A DNA stretch of 6,874 nucleotides from UBA6164 sp964527325 (GTDB lineage Bacteria; Patescibacteriota; Gracilibacteria; BD1-5; UBA6164), in NCBI GenBank assembly GCA_964527325.1, contig CAZGNU010000070.1:1-6874 (forward strand), written 5' to 3'. The notes beneath the pieces were generated by a model. The model had not been told where the DNA came from and did no database searches. It was given only the letters and a program-made list of their open reading frames with translations. Below are positions 1 to 6,874 of this stretch, one piece after another. The stretch's first letter is position 1, and the number at the start of each line of letters is the position of its first letter. The translations under genes and the position numbers were made by a program.

Positions 1-55
1 TATCTATTTCTTCTTGGGTTCATTGAAAGATTATTCAGTTTCTGTTTTTTATTAC
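1..55. repeat. 55-bp exact direct repeat, copy at window edge
   Basis: Bases 1-55 are identical to 3772-3826 in the same orientation, and the match ends exactly at 55/3826 (T versus A next). Since the copy touches the left edge, the repeat may continue outside the window. It is read here in a different frame from that used in the long lipoprotein gene. Confidence 0.97.
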
Positions 56-775
56 TTTCTTTTATTTTTTCAACTACATCGTCTGCTGTATAAAACATAT
101 ATGGAAAATTTGTTTTAAAATTTTTCAATTCTTCATATTTTTTCTGAACATCTATCATATTTCAATTTAAATCCTTTACAAATCTATAATTCTCATAATT
201 ATAATCTATTACTAAATCTATTTTTTCTTTTAATTCTTTTAATCTATTTTTTATTAATTTTTTATTTAGCTCTTCTTTTAGTAAAATATCATATTCTTTT
301 TTAAGTTTTTCTTTCTGAACAAAAAATTCTGGTTCATTTGTTTTTATACTTGGATGTAACGCAACTCAATCTTTTTCCAGTTCTAATTGAATCTCATAAT
401 TTTTTATATATTTCAGTTTATCTAAGATTTCTACTATGAGTTTATTCGATTTTCATTTTTTTAGATAATTATATTCATCTAATATTTCTGAATAATCAGC
501 AACATCTGATTTTTCTATTTTATGTTTAAATTGAAACTTTCTTTTTAATGTATTAAACAATTTTTCCTGATCTTTATATCATAACCATTTAGTTTGTTTC
601 AATTTTTCTACTTCTTTATATTTTCAATCTCTTTCTAATTCTAAAATATCAAACTTTAATCACATATTTATATATCTATCTTCAAAAGTTTCATGTTTTG
701 AATATTGATTATGCCATTCTATCCAATTAAATGAGTGATGATAACTTAATCATTTACCAATACCTAAATCCCATG

Positions 776-786
776 TATATATATAT
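776..786 (-). repeat. AT dinucleotide tract at the frameshift site
   Basis: Eleven bases of perfect alternating T/A lie exactly where the two frames of the gene starting at 922 diverge. One dinucleotide fewer restores a continuous reading frame. Confidence 0.75.
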
Positions 787-943
787 CTGTTCAAGTTAAT
801 TTAATACAATTATCTTGCCGATTATATGGTTTTTCAATAGAAATATTTAAAAATTTATCTTTTGAAAAATTATAAATATCAATAATTGAAAAAGTGTTAT
901 CATATTCAAATCTTCTAGTCATAATGTTATATTATTATATATA

Positions 944-1788
944 TTAATCTAATTTTATTATAAAAAATTCTATTTGATTCTCTGATAAGTGTTTTAATAA
1001 TCATCAGTCTATATCTTCTCATCATCATATAATAAACCGGGCTGGTCTATTTTGATAATGGAATAATATTTATCGCAACATGTGTTTCTATATATGATTT
1101 ATAATATCATTTATCATACTCTGACAATCATTCAACTATTTCATCTATATTCTCTAATATTTCTATTCAATCAGCTAAAAAATCTGGTATATTTGATAAA
1201 TCAACATTTATATCTGCATTTTTAACAGAAATTTAAGAATATATCTTCAAACCTCTAATTTAGATATTTTAGGAAAAGTCATTATTGCTTTATCTGCTTC
1301 TTTTAATAAATATCATCATCCATCATTCATAGCCTCTTTATTATATACTCTTGCATACCTTTATCAAATTTTACTGCAATTTTTGTTGTTAGATTATGAA
1401 ATTTTAAAACATATACATTTCATAGTTTTACTACTTTTAAATCAACAACTTTTTCTATCATTTCTAATATTGCACCATCAATCTTAGTCACAACTTTACC
1501 AACTCATCATCACATATTTCTAATCTTCCCTGCTGGGTCTGCCATCATTAGTCATAGATTTACTCATACATAACCTCATCCATAACTATATTCATATGCT
1601 CACAAATACTCTAATCTTTCTACTGTTTTAGCTAATCAGTTTTTTAATGTTTCGTATGAATTACTTATTGAGTCTATTGGTGATTTAACAAATGTCCACA
1701 TTGTTGATAGTCATTTTGATACATCTTCAAAATTTACTTTTTCATCATTTTTGAGTTCATGTTCTATTATATTATCTATAATAAATTT
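944..1788 (-). pseudogene. Decayed orphan toxin-tip module without start codon, three frameshifts
   Basis: Protein-like sequence with TGA = Gly is spread over successive minus-strand frames: 1303-1788, about 1208-1365, about 1047-1232, and about 1060 down to a TAA at 944. The first part has no ATG. It opens right after a TAA at 1789-1791 and overlaps the end of the preceding gene by about 12 bp. It begins with a charged stretch, then FVKSPIDSISNSYETL and YSYGGGYVGVNLGLMMADP, a Gly-rich stretch resembling in style the YYGGYITGY pre-toxin-like region of the long lipoprotein. Later pieces read NDGGGYLLKEADKA, DLSNIPDFLADGIEIL and NRPARFIIGGGEDIDG, ending IIKLD. Start-less downstream modules are typical orphan tips of polymorphic toxin loci. 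Decay is favoured because the upstream 4.5 kb is frame-perfect, but sequencing errors in local low coverage cannot be excluded. Any toxin family is unrecognised. Confidence 0.6.
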
Positions 1789-2261
1789 TTAAATTTTTTT
1801 AATTTATATAATATTTTTAAATAACTTTTTGAAGAAATAGCATCATTTTTTGAATTATTAGATTTACAACTTTTAATTATTTCATTTAATTCAGAATCAA
1901 TATAATTATATAATTTTTTATTATTATAAAATTTCTTATTATAATTAGAATCTATTGAATTATCTAACCATCAAAAATATAAATCAGTTATAAATATCAT
2001 ATATTGATTTTTATCATCATTAATTTTTTTCAAATATAATTCTTTAACTTTATTTAAAAAAATTATAAATTCTTCTCATGTAGAATTAATAAAATATTTA
2101 TTAATAATTTTTTCTATTTTTTTATCTAACAAATCTATTGCATCTATTTTATTTTTTATATTATTTTCTTTCATAAAATCACTTACAACAAAATTATATT
2201 TATCTGATAAAATTGATCTTGATTTTATCAAAAATAATATTTCATCATTATTCATTTCCAT
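1776..2261 (-). CDS. Small soluble protein, candidate immunity protein for the preceding toxin-like gene
   Basis: ATG 2261 to TAG 1776 encodes 161 residues, with two in-frame TGA codons read as glycine (2076-2078 and 1971-1973). The first 61 residues alone look like a short ORF, so a standard caller would truncate it. The gene starts 14 bp after the stop of the long lipoprotein, in the same direction, with no terminator between, so the two are probably co-transcribed. No Shine-Dalgarno sequence is visible in that A/T-only spacer. The protein has no signal peptide or membrane segment and is rich in Lys, Asn, Ile and Asp with predicted-helical character (for example LLDKKIEKIINKYF). I do not recognise a family. 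Position, size and cytoplasmic character are those expected of an immunity protein binding the C-terminal tip of the upstream toxin; that role is inferred from context only. Confidence 0.7.
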
Positions 2262-2275
2262 TATTTATTTTTAAA

Positions 2276-2790
2276 TTATAAACTATTAATATCTGGTTTA
2301 AATTCTATATTTTTTATTCAAACTTCATTAAATTTATCATCAAATAAATCTAAAAATTTATTTTTACCATCAATATCATCTAAATCCGGCTTATAATGAC
2401 CTGAACGATTAGACCACCGATTTGGTTGATTATTCTTACCAAAATGCAATATTCATGCATAATCTACATTTTCTCAATTAGATATAAATGAATGATATTT
2501 TCAAAATTTTAGCTCTCAATTAATTACAACGAAATCAACTTTTTCTCATGAACTGAAAGTAAAACCATTATTATACCTAATTTTTCAATTTATATATTCC
2601 AAATCCCATTTTTTTCAACCATCAGCAATTGTATCTTTTTCCAACAGCATATTATACTTACCTCCAACCTCAAAATTATCAATATATTTTTGTGGATTAT
2701 TCACATATTGTTTATACATAAAATCGTCCATTTTATTCATTCTATCTAAATACCTTTTTTGTTTTGATAATGACAAAATTGTTATGGATT
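2276..2790 (-). other. C-terminal domain with HSF-x(n)-YAG-x(n)-SGHYKP signature, candidate toxin tip
   Basis: This is the last ~170 residues of the long lipoprotein. It contains GKYHSFISNGENVDYAG (His at about 1249, not counting the gap), then W-S-N-R-SGHYKPDL (Ser at about 1279), then an alternating acidic/hydrophobic helix-like end. The spacing resembles, from memory, a motif at the C-terminus of plant calmodulin-binding IQM proteins (QHSSFLAG...AAGRL...SGHY.PT followed by a helix). I infer a small globular domain at the tip, the place where polymorphic toxins carry the effector. No enzymatic activity can be assigned from sequence alone. Confidence 0.55.
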
Positions 2791-5700
2791 GTTTTATTAA
2801 TATTTCATACTTTTCAACTTCTACTTTATCCAATTTACTTAACAAATCAAAATTAACCTTATTAAAAGTTATTTTAAAAATTTCTCATGCTACTCTAAAT
2901 TTATATAATAATTGTGAAATTTTAATAAATGATTTACCATTTTTAACAGTCTGCCATGCTACTTTTCAGTTTCTTGTAGCTATAGTTAATGCAATTCATT
3001 CTGCAATTATTGCATCAATATATCAGGTAATATATCAACCATAATATTCAGAGTTTTCTATTTTATCTAAATTAGCATATGCATATTTTGCTAATTCTAA
3101 TAATTCTTCTGCTGAATCAATAAATTCATTTATTTGTCTATTTACCTCTATTCATTCTACTTCTATATCTGCTAATGCATTTTCTAATACTTTATCTCAT
3201 ACGTAATCATTTCTAAAAGATTTATTTGCTAAAGCAACTCATACTGCCATCCATTTTCATGTCAATTCAAATCATTTAGCAAAACTCATAGCTGTTCATT
3301 CTACAATATTTCATATTGTTTCTGGTGTTTCTATTAATTCAGTAATACTATCTTCTCAAAGTTGCAACGCTCAATCTTTCATTCATAATAAAAATTCTCA
3401 ACTAGAAGCTCATAATGCTTTTAAATTTTCAATATTTAATTCAATTCATCTATTTTTTAAAGCTTCTAATAATGCATAATTAGATCATTCACTTCAATTT
3501 AATGCATTATTATAATATTCTTCATCAACACTATCCCCCATCCCATTCCTTCTCAAATCTATATCAGCCTCAACTTTTTTTGCTAAATCTGAAATAACTC
3601 ATGAATTTAAATCAGCTCTAGAATTTAATTCTATTCTTTGTGTTGAATATGGTATTTCATCAGTTGCATTCTTTTTATATTCTATCCATAATAGTGCTGG
3701 ATAATCGTTTCATGTTCATTCATTGTTGAACTTGATATATGTTGTGTAAGGAAAATCTAGATATTTTTGGTTATCTATTTCTTCTTGGGTTCATTGAAAG
3801 ATTATTCAGTTTCTGTTTTTTATTACACCAGTATATCCATTTTTAAACTCCATGTATGCTCATGGGTATTGTGCAAAATTTTGTGATACTGTATCTAGTG
3901 CGTATGGTGATTCATAGTCAAAGTTTAGTAGTTCTAATCTATTATTTATTTGATTTTGATTTTCTATTTCTGGATTACTAGCCTCATGTGCTATTAATTC
4001 ATCCTGTTTATTATCTAATGTTGTTCATAATGCTATTTGTGTATCATTTAATGAAGACTCTTCTGTAATTGTTATCGCTAAATTATTTTCATTATCTATA
4101 ACATCTGCTAGTTTTATTCAATATGTAGATAATTTTTGTTTTACTACTTCTAGAGCATTTAGTTTTGTTTGTAGTAAAGCTACTGCATTTTCATAAGATT
4201 GTTTTGCTTGTAAATATTCTGTTTCTTCTTGTTCATAATGGTCTATTTCTAAATAATCTAACAATCAATAAAGTAATCTTTCAGCATCAGCATCATCTCT
4301 TATATTTGCATAATTAGTTAAATTTCATGAATTTTCTATATCCTGAACTAAATCTCTATAATATAAATGATCTATTCTATATTTTGCATAATTTTCCATA
4401 TTTCATATTGAATCTGAAATTTGGTGTGCAGAATTCATAGATCTAGTATAAATTGCATTTCATCATTTGTAATGAATATATAATCTTCCGGGAAATCATC
4501 ATTGTGATGAATATCTAAAAGATATTTCTAATTGATTTCATCTATATGTAAAATCAAACTGTTCCATATGGACCATTTTATTTGCATAGCTTGATCTTTC
4601 AAATGTAGATACAGGATAATTACTTGAATCTGGGAATTTATCTATTTCTTGTAAATACGCATCCGAATACAAATCTGTTCTCCTTTTATTTAACTCATAT
4701 TCATCATTTAAATCATTGTATTTATCTCTATATTCATAATATCTATCATTCCAATATGTTTTTAATCTTTGGTCTTCTTCATATAATTCTTTCATTGCAA
4801 GATAATCAGCATATTTTTCATCATATATTATTTTTTTATTATCTCTATCTATTTTTAGTGGTTCTATTTCAGCTAGTATTGTATTTGCTCTTCTTGTTAA
4901 GGCTTCTTTTCAAGTAGTTATTCATCATGTATTTGGTAATGAATCATAGTTTGCAGTACTGTATGATTGTGCTGTTTTTAAAGTAACTGTTCTACTTGCT
5001 TGAATATTTGAAACTATACCTGCTGTTTCGTTATATTTTTGTGTACTGCTTACATTTGGGTCTAATAGAATTTTTGAAGTAGAATCAAGAGAGTTATAAA
5101 AACTAACTACATTTGTTTTTGATATATTTATTTGTCAGTTTATAGTTTCTTGTAATTCTAAATTATCTTGAAGATCATTATCTATACCTGTAATATCTGA
5201 ATTTAATACATCTATTTCATCTATCAATCACTGTTTTTTTATTTCATATAATTCTGTATCTAAAATTTCTAATGGTTGATAATTTGTTGTAAATGTTGTA
5301 TTTAATAATTCTGTATTATCTACTACTGGTTCATCTATTATTGGATCGTCCTCTATTATATCATCATCTACTGGATCATCTATTACTGGATCATCTATTA
5401 CTGGATCATCTATTACTGGATCATCTATTACTGGATCANNNNNNNNNNNNNNNNNNNNNNNNNNNNNNNNNNNNNNNNNNNNNNNNNNNNNNNNNNNNNN
5501 NNNNNNNNNNNNNNNNNNNNNNNNNNNNNNNNNNNNNNTCAATTACTGGATCATCAACAACTGGGTCATTTATTACTGGGTCATCATTAACAATTCCTAA
5601 ACCATCTATTATTGCTTGTTTTAAATTTTTATCTCAATCTATTATTGCTTGTTCGTATCATGGGATATCTGCATATAAATTTGAAGTTTGTGTTACTACA

Positions 5701-6338
5701 TTGTGCTTATTTACATCATATCTATTTAATACTCAATCATTATTTACATCTTCTATTTGCAATCAATTTATTATATTATTTAACTGATAATTTATAAGTG
5801 TTGTATTTAAATTTCAATTATTATCTAAATATAGTGAAACATTTCTATTATACACTCATAGTAAGATATTTGTAACCAAGTCTGAATAATATGTAATATA
5901 TGAACCATCTAAATTAATAGGTTTTATAATATTTCTAACCATTCAGTCTATTTCTGTACTTATTTGCGCATCATATCAAAAAGAAGCTTCAACTAGTATA
6001 TCTGACTCATAGGTCAGATTGTTTCTAGCTAAAGCTTCTTGTAATTCTGTAGAATTTACTGTAAACTCACCATTTGAGTTTGTTGTTGTTGATAATATAA
6101 AATTTCCATCCAGTGTTTTTAATATTACATCTGAATCACTTAATGAACTATTTAATTGTACAGTAGCTGTTATATCATTTCATCCTGAACTTCAACTACT
6201 CCCATCTCACGAACTACCACCATTTATATTTTCTCACTCTTCTTCTATACATCACGATGTACTTAGTAATAATAATGATGACAAAGCTATTCTACGAATA
6301 GTCTTTTTTGAGTCTTTTATTCATAATTTATTTAACAT
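2276..6338 (-). CDS. Probable lipoprotein polymorphic toxin: calcium-loop N-terminus, DPVID linker, coiled-coil stalk, C-terminal toxin-like tip
   Basis: With TGA read as glycine, one frame runs from ATG 6338 to TAA 2276: 1320 residues plus whatever the N gap hides (residue numbers below skip the gap). Residues 1-30 form a lipoprotein signal: basic start with RR, the hydrophobic run IALSSLLLLS, then TSGC, Cys30 being the predicted lipidated residue. The glycine before it is a TGA. A Ser/Gly/Glu linker follows. DVNNDGVLNRYD at 197-208 is a 12-residue EF-hand/dockerin-like calcium loop. Next come acidic DPVID repeats (about 251-306), a long Lys/Glu/Asp-rich probable coiled-coil stalk (to about 700), and a Gly/Ala-rich pre-toxin-like region with YYGGYITGY near 1065. 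The C-terminal domain (about 1150-1320) carries YHSF...YAG...SGHYKP. This layout fits polymorphic toxins, where an anchored stalk presents a toxin tip. An adhesin is the alternative. No catalytic family is assigned. Confidence 0.75.
3772..3826. repeat. 55-bp exact direct repeat, copy inside the long lipoprotein gene
   Basis: This is the second copy of bases 1-55. In the lipoprotein frame it encodes VIKNRNGIIFQGTQEEID (about residues 804-822, gap not counted), natural-looking coding sequence at the change from stalk to the pre-toxin-like part. This is therefore likely the original context. Confidence 0.97.
5319..5583 (-). repeat. 15-bp coding minisatellite encoding DPVID repeats, with a gap inside
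   Basis: The plus-strand unit TCTATTACTGGATCA encodes an acidic DPVID-type pentapeptide on the minus strand. Eight units lie left of the gap (5319-5438): four perfect at 5379-5438 and four degenerate. Three lie on the right (5539-5583). All units are in 15-bp register on each side, so copy-number changes would keep the reading frame. The tract makes a rigid or extended acidic linker between the N-terminal anchor region and the stalk of the long lipoprotein. Confidence 0.95.
5439..5538. other. Scaffold gap of 100 N inside the DPVID repeat
   Basis: Exactly 100 N are present, a customary placeholder length rather than a measured one. Both flanks end on complete 15-bp repeat units, so the missing sequence is most simply a whole number of units (a multiple of 15, possibly zero or a collapsed copy number). 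The reading frames on the two sides are consistent only if the true gap is a multiple of 3, which agrees with this; 100 is not. Confidence 0.97.
5601..5651 (-). repeat. Internal duplication encoding QAIIDG twice
   Basis: Two copies of a segment coding QAIIDG lie at 5634-5651 and 5601-5618, separated by five codons. The first 15 bases (CAAGCAATAATAGAT) are identical. The sixth codon is TGA in one copy and GGT in the other, which is direct internal support for TGA meaning glycine. Confidence 0.85.
5715..5750 (-). other. EF-hand/dockerin-like calcium-binding loop in the long lipoprotein
   Basis: The codons spell DVNNDGVLNRYD, with Asp, Asn, Asp at loop positions 1, 3, 5, glycine at 6 (a TGA codon), Leu at 8, Asn at 9 and Asp at 12. 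This is the canonical 12-residue calcium-loop pattern shared by EF-hands and type I dockerin repeats. Only one copy is seen; true dockerins have two, so a cohesin-binding role is not supported. A structural calcium site is more likely. Confidence 0.7.
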
Positions 6339-6359
6339 ATCATCTTTTTATTAAATATT

Positions 6360-6396
6360 ATTATGAATAATATATCTATATTTGTCAATATGTCAA
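6360..6396 (-). promoter_or_regulatory. Two overlapping sigma70-like promoters for the long lipoprotein gene
   Basis: On the minus strand there are two TTGACA boxes 8 bp apart, at 6391-6396 and 6383-6388, both perfect -35 consensus. The upstream one is followed after 16 bp by TATATT (6369-6374), and the downstream one after 17 bp by CATAAT (6360-6365). Each -10 is a 5 of 6 match to TATAAT. Transcription would start about 15 nt before the ATG at 6338, giving a very short leader. No strong Shine-Dalgarno sequence is seen; AAAAAGATGAT before the ATG is at best a weak one. A/T-rich sequence produces -10-like boxes by chance, but two exact TTGACA boxes at correct spacing are less likely to be accidental. 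Confidence 0.6.
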
Positions 6397-6398
6397 AG

Positions 6399-6423
6399 AA
6401 AAAAATCTAAGAAGAGTATCTTA
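6399..6423 (-). terminator. Weak intrinsic terminator-like hairpin
   Basis: On the minus strand, TAAGA and TCTTA form a 5-bp stem around a 6-nt loop, followed after GA by a run of seven T. It lies 22 bp after the stop of the gene ending at 6446 and just before the promoter-like elements of the next gene, the expected place for a terminator. The stem is short and A/T-rich, so by itself it would be weak. Confidence 0.45.
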
Positions 6424-6445
6424 TTTTCGTCTTTTAATTTTTTTC

Positions 6446-6874
6446 TTACTCTGAATACCAATCACTTCATTCAACTTTCTTTTTCTTTACTTCTTCATTT
6501 TCAACATCTTCAGTTTTAATTTCTTTTTTTAAATTATTTTTTAAAGCATTAATATTCCAACCACCTTTTGATAATACTCAATTTTCTTTTGCTGCTGCAA
6601 TGAAATCTGTAGAATCAATAGTTGCTCATGTTTTAAAGTTTTTATTCTTAAATATTGAATTTTCTGATCATATTTTACCATAAATAGCTTTTTCTATGAA
6701 CATTACAAGATTATCTATCATCATATCTCATCAAGCTTTAGCTGTTAACGGTTCTCAAAATCTAGCATTTTCTAAATCCATTGTTTCTTTATTTAACGGT
6801 CTTCATCATGGCAAAGGAATTACCATTGCAGTTGTTTTATATTCTTTAATTAATTGATTAGTAATTTCCTGTGG
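6446..6874 (-). CDS. C-terminal part of an unrecognised protein, 5' end outside window
   Basis: The reading frame is open from the right edge to a TAA at 6446-6448, giving 142 residues, if TGA is read as glycine. The TGAs fall in glycine-like settings such as PLPGGRPLN and LTAKAGGDMM, while TGG is used for tryptophan in KGGWNIN and SDWYSE. The visible part begins with a short Thr/Ala/Val/Ile-rich stretch, has a central mixed region (DMMIDNLVMFIEKAIYGK), and ends in a strongly charged Lys/Glu tail of about 30 residues. There is no signal peptide or membrane segment in this part, so it looks like a soluble cytoplasmic protein. I do not recognise the family. It is followed by a terminator-like hairpin and by promoter-like elements for the next gene, so it probably belongs to a separate transcription unit. 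Reality as a gene is well supported by the long recoded frame; function is unknown. Confidence 0.8.

Larger units (their letters stand above)
1..922 (-). pseudogene. Lys/Glu-rich protein gene broken by a 2-bp shift, 3' end outside window; candidate orphan immunity gene
   Basis: ATG 922 opens a frame (MTRRFEYDNTFSII...) that stops at a TAG (764-766) after 52 codons. A second frame resumes with TWDLGIGKGLSYHHSFNW at about 776 and stays open to the left edge. Removing one AT dinucleotide from the tract at 776-786 joins them into a continuous protein of about 305 residues. TGA is read as glycine at several sites (791-793, 750-752, 660-662). The main part is a charged, helical, coiled-coil-like protein with many Lys, Glu, Leu and Tyr and no signal peptide or membrane segment. 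It starts 21 bp after the end of the decayed tip module, the position of that module's immunity gene, though it is large for one. The last 18 codons (1-55) are a repeat of the lipoprotein gene read in another frame, so the true C-terminus is doubtful. No family recognised. Confidence 0.6.

Noticed and set aside
2784..3044. Plus-strand open frame of 86 codons
   Set aside because: It is antisense to the pre-toxin-like and tip region of the long lipoprotein, which is continuous under code 25.
4624..4917. Plus-strand open frame rich in Leu, Tyr and His
   Set aside because: It is the shadow of the minus-strand coiled-coil region; its hydrophobic composition is the antisense image of Lys/Glu/Asp/Asn codons.
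4916..4945. LPNTG, a sortase-like LPxTG motif in the long lipoprotein
   Set aside because: It lies in the middle of the protein, with no hydrophobic segment and basic tail after it, and its glycine is a TGA. The N-terminal lipobox is a better anchor; chance match.
5319..5583. CRISPR array
   Set aside because: The repeats are 15 bp, head to tail, without spacers, and in coding register.
5293..5787. Plus-strand open frame with Leu/Asp/His repeats across the gap
   Set aside because: It is the antisense reading of the DPVID tandem repeat; open only because a 15-bp unit without a stop is repeated and because N codons are not stops.
6286..6338. Twin-arginine (Tat) signal in the lipoprotein N-terminus (IRRIAL)
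   Set aside because: RR is present but the rest of the S/T-RRxFLK motif is missing; an ordinary Sec-type lipoprotein signal fits better.
6019..6354. Plus-strand open frame over the lipoprotein N-terminus
   Set aside because: It is antisense to a better-supported gene with signal peptide, lipobox and promoter, and has no features of its own.
1..6874. UGA = Trp (Mycoplasma-type code 4)
   Set aside because: It would create Trp doublets and triplets at many sites and would break the lipobox, EF-hand glycine and the QAIIDG repeat; TGG is already used for Trp.

Overview
The window reads sensibly only if TGA is a sense codon. All genes lie on the minus strand. In each of them many in-frame TGA codons fall where glycine fits, TAA and TAG act as stops, and TGG is still used for tryptophan. 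Together with very low G+C, this points to genetic code 25 (UGA = Gly), known from the candidate-phyla-radiation bacteria Absconditabacteria (SR1) and Gracilibacteria (BD1-5). I cannot say which of the two. A conventional ORF caller shreds these genes into pieces of about 60-100 residues.

Layout in the direction of transcription (high to low coordinates): (1) 6446-6874, the end of an unrecognised gene; (2) 6360-6423, a terminator-like hairpin followed by two overlapping promoter-like elements; (3) 2276-6338, one very long gene for a secreted, probable lipoprotein. It has an EF-hand/dockerin-like calcium loop, an acidic DPVID repeat linker interrupted by a 100-N scaffold gap, a long Lys/Glu/Asp-rich coiled-coil-like stalk, a Gly/Ala-rich pre-toxin-like region, and a compact C-terminal domain with an H-S...SGHYKP signature; (4) 1776-2261, a small soluble protein starting 14 bp later, the best immunity-protein candidate; (5) 944-1788, a start-less, three-times frameshifted remnant that looks like a second toxin tip; (6) 1-922, a Lys/Glu-rich gene broken by a 2-bp shift in an AT dinucleotide tract and running off the window, in the position of the remnant's immunity gene.

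This is the layout of a polymorphic toxin locus: a surface-anchored delivery protein with an exchangeable C-terminal tip, its immunity gene, and a downstream orphan tip plus immunity gene. A 55-bp exact direct repeat links the left edge of the window to the stalk/tip transition of the main gene. It is either a recombination homology for tip exchange or a de Bruijn k-mer artefact at a contig end caused by such a repeat. Because SR1/Gracilibacteria relatives include predators and epibionts on other bacteria, a contact toxin is plausible. Toxicity and immunity are inferred from architecture, not shown.
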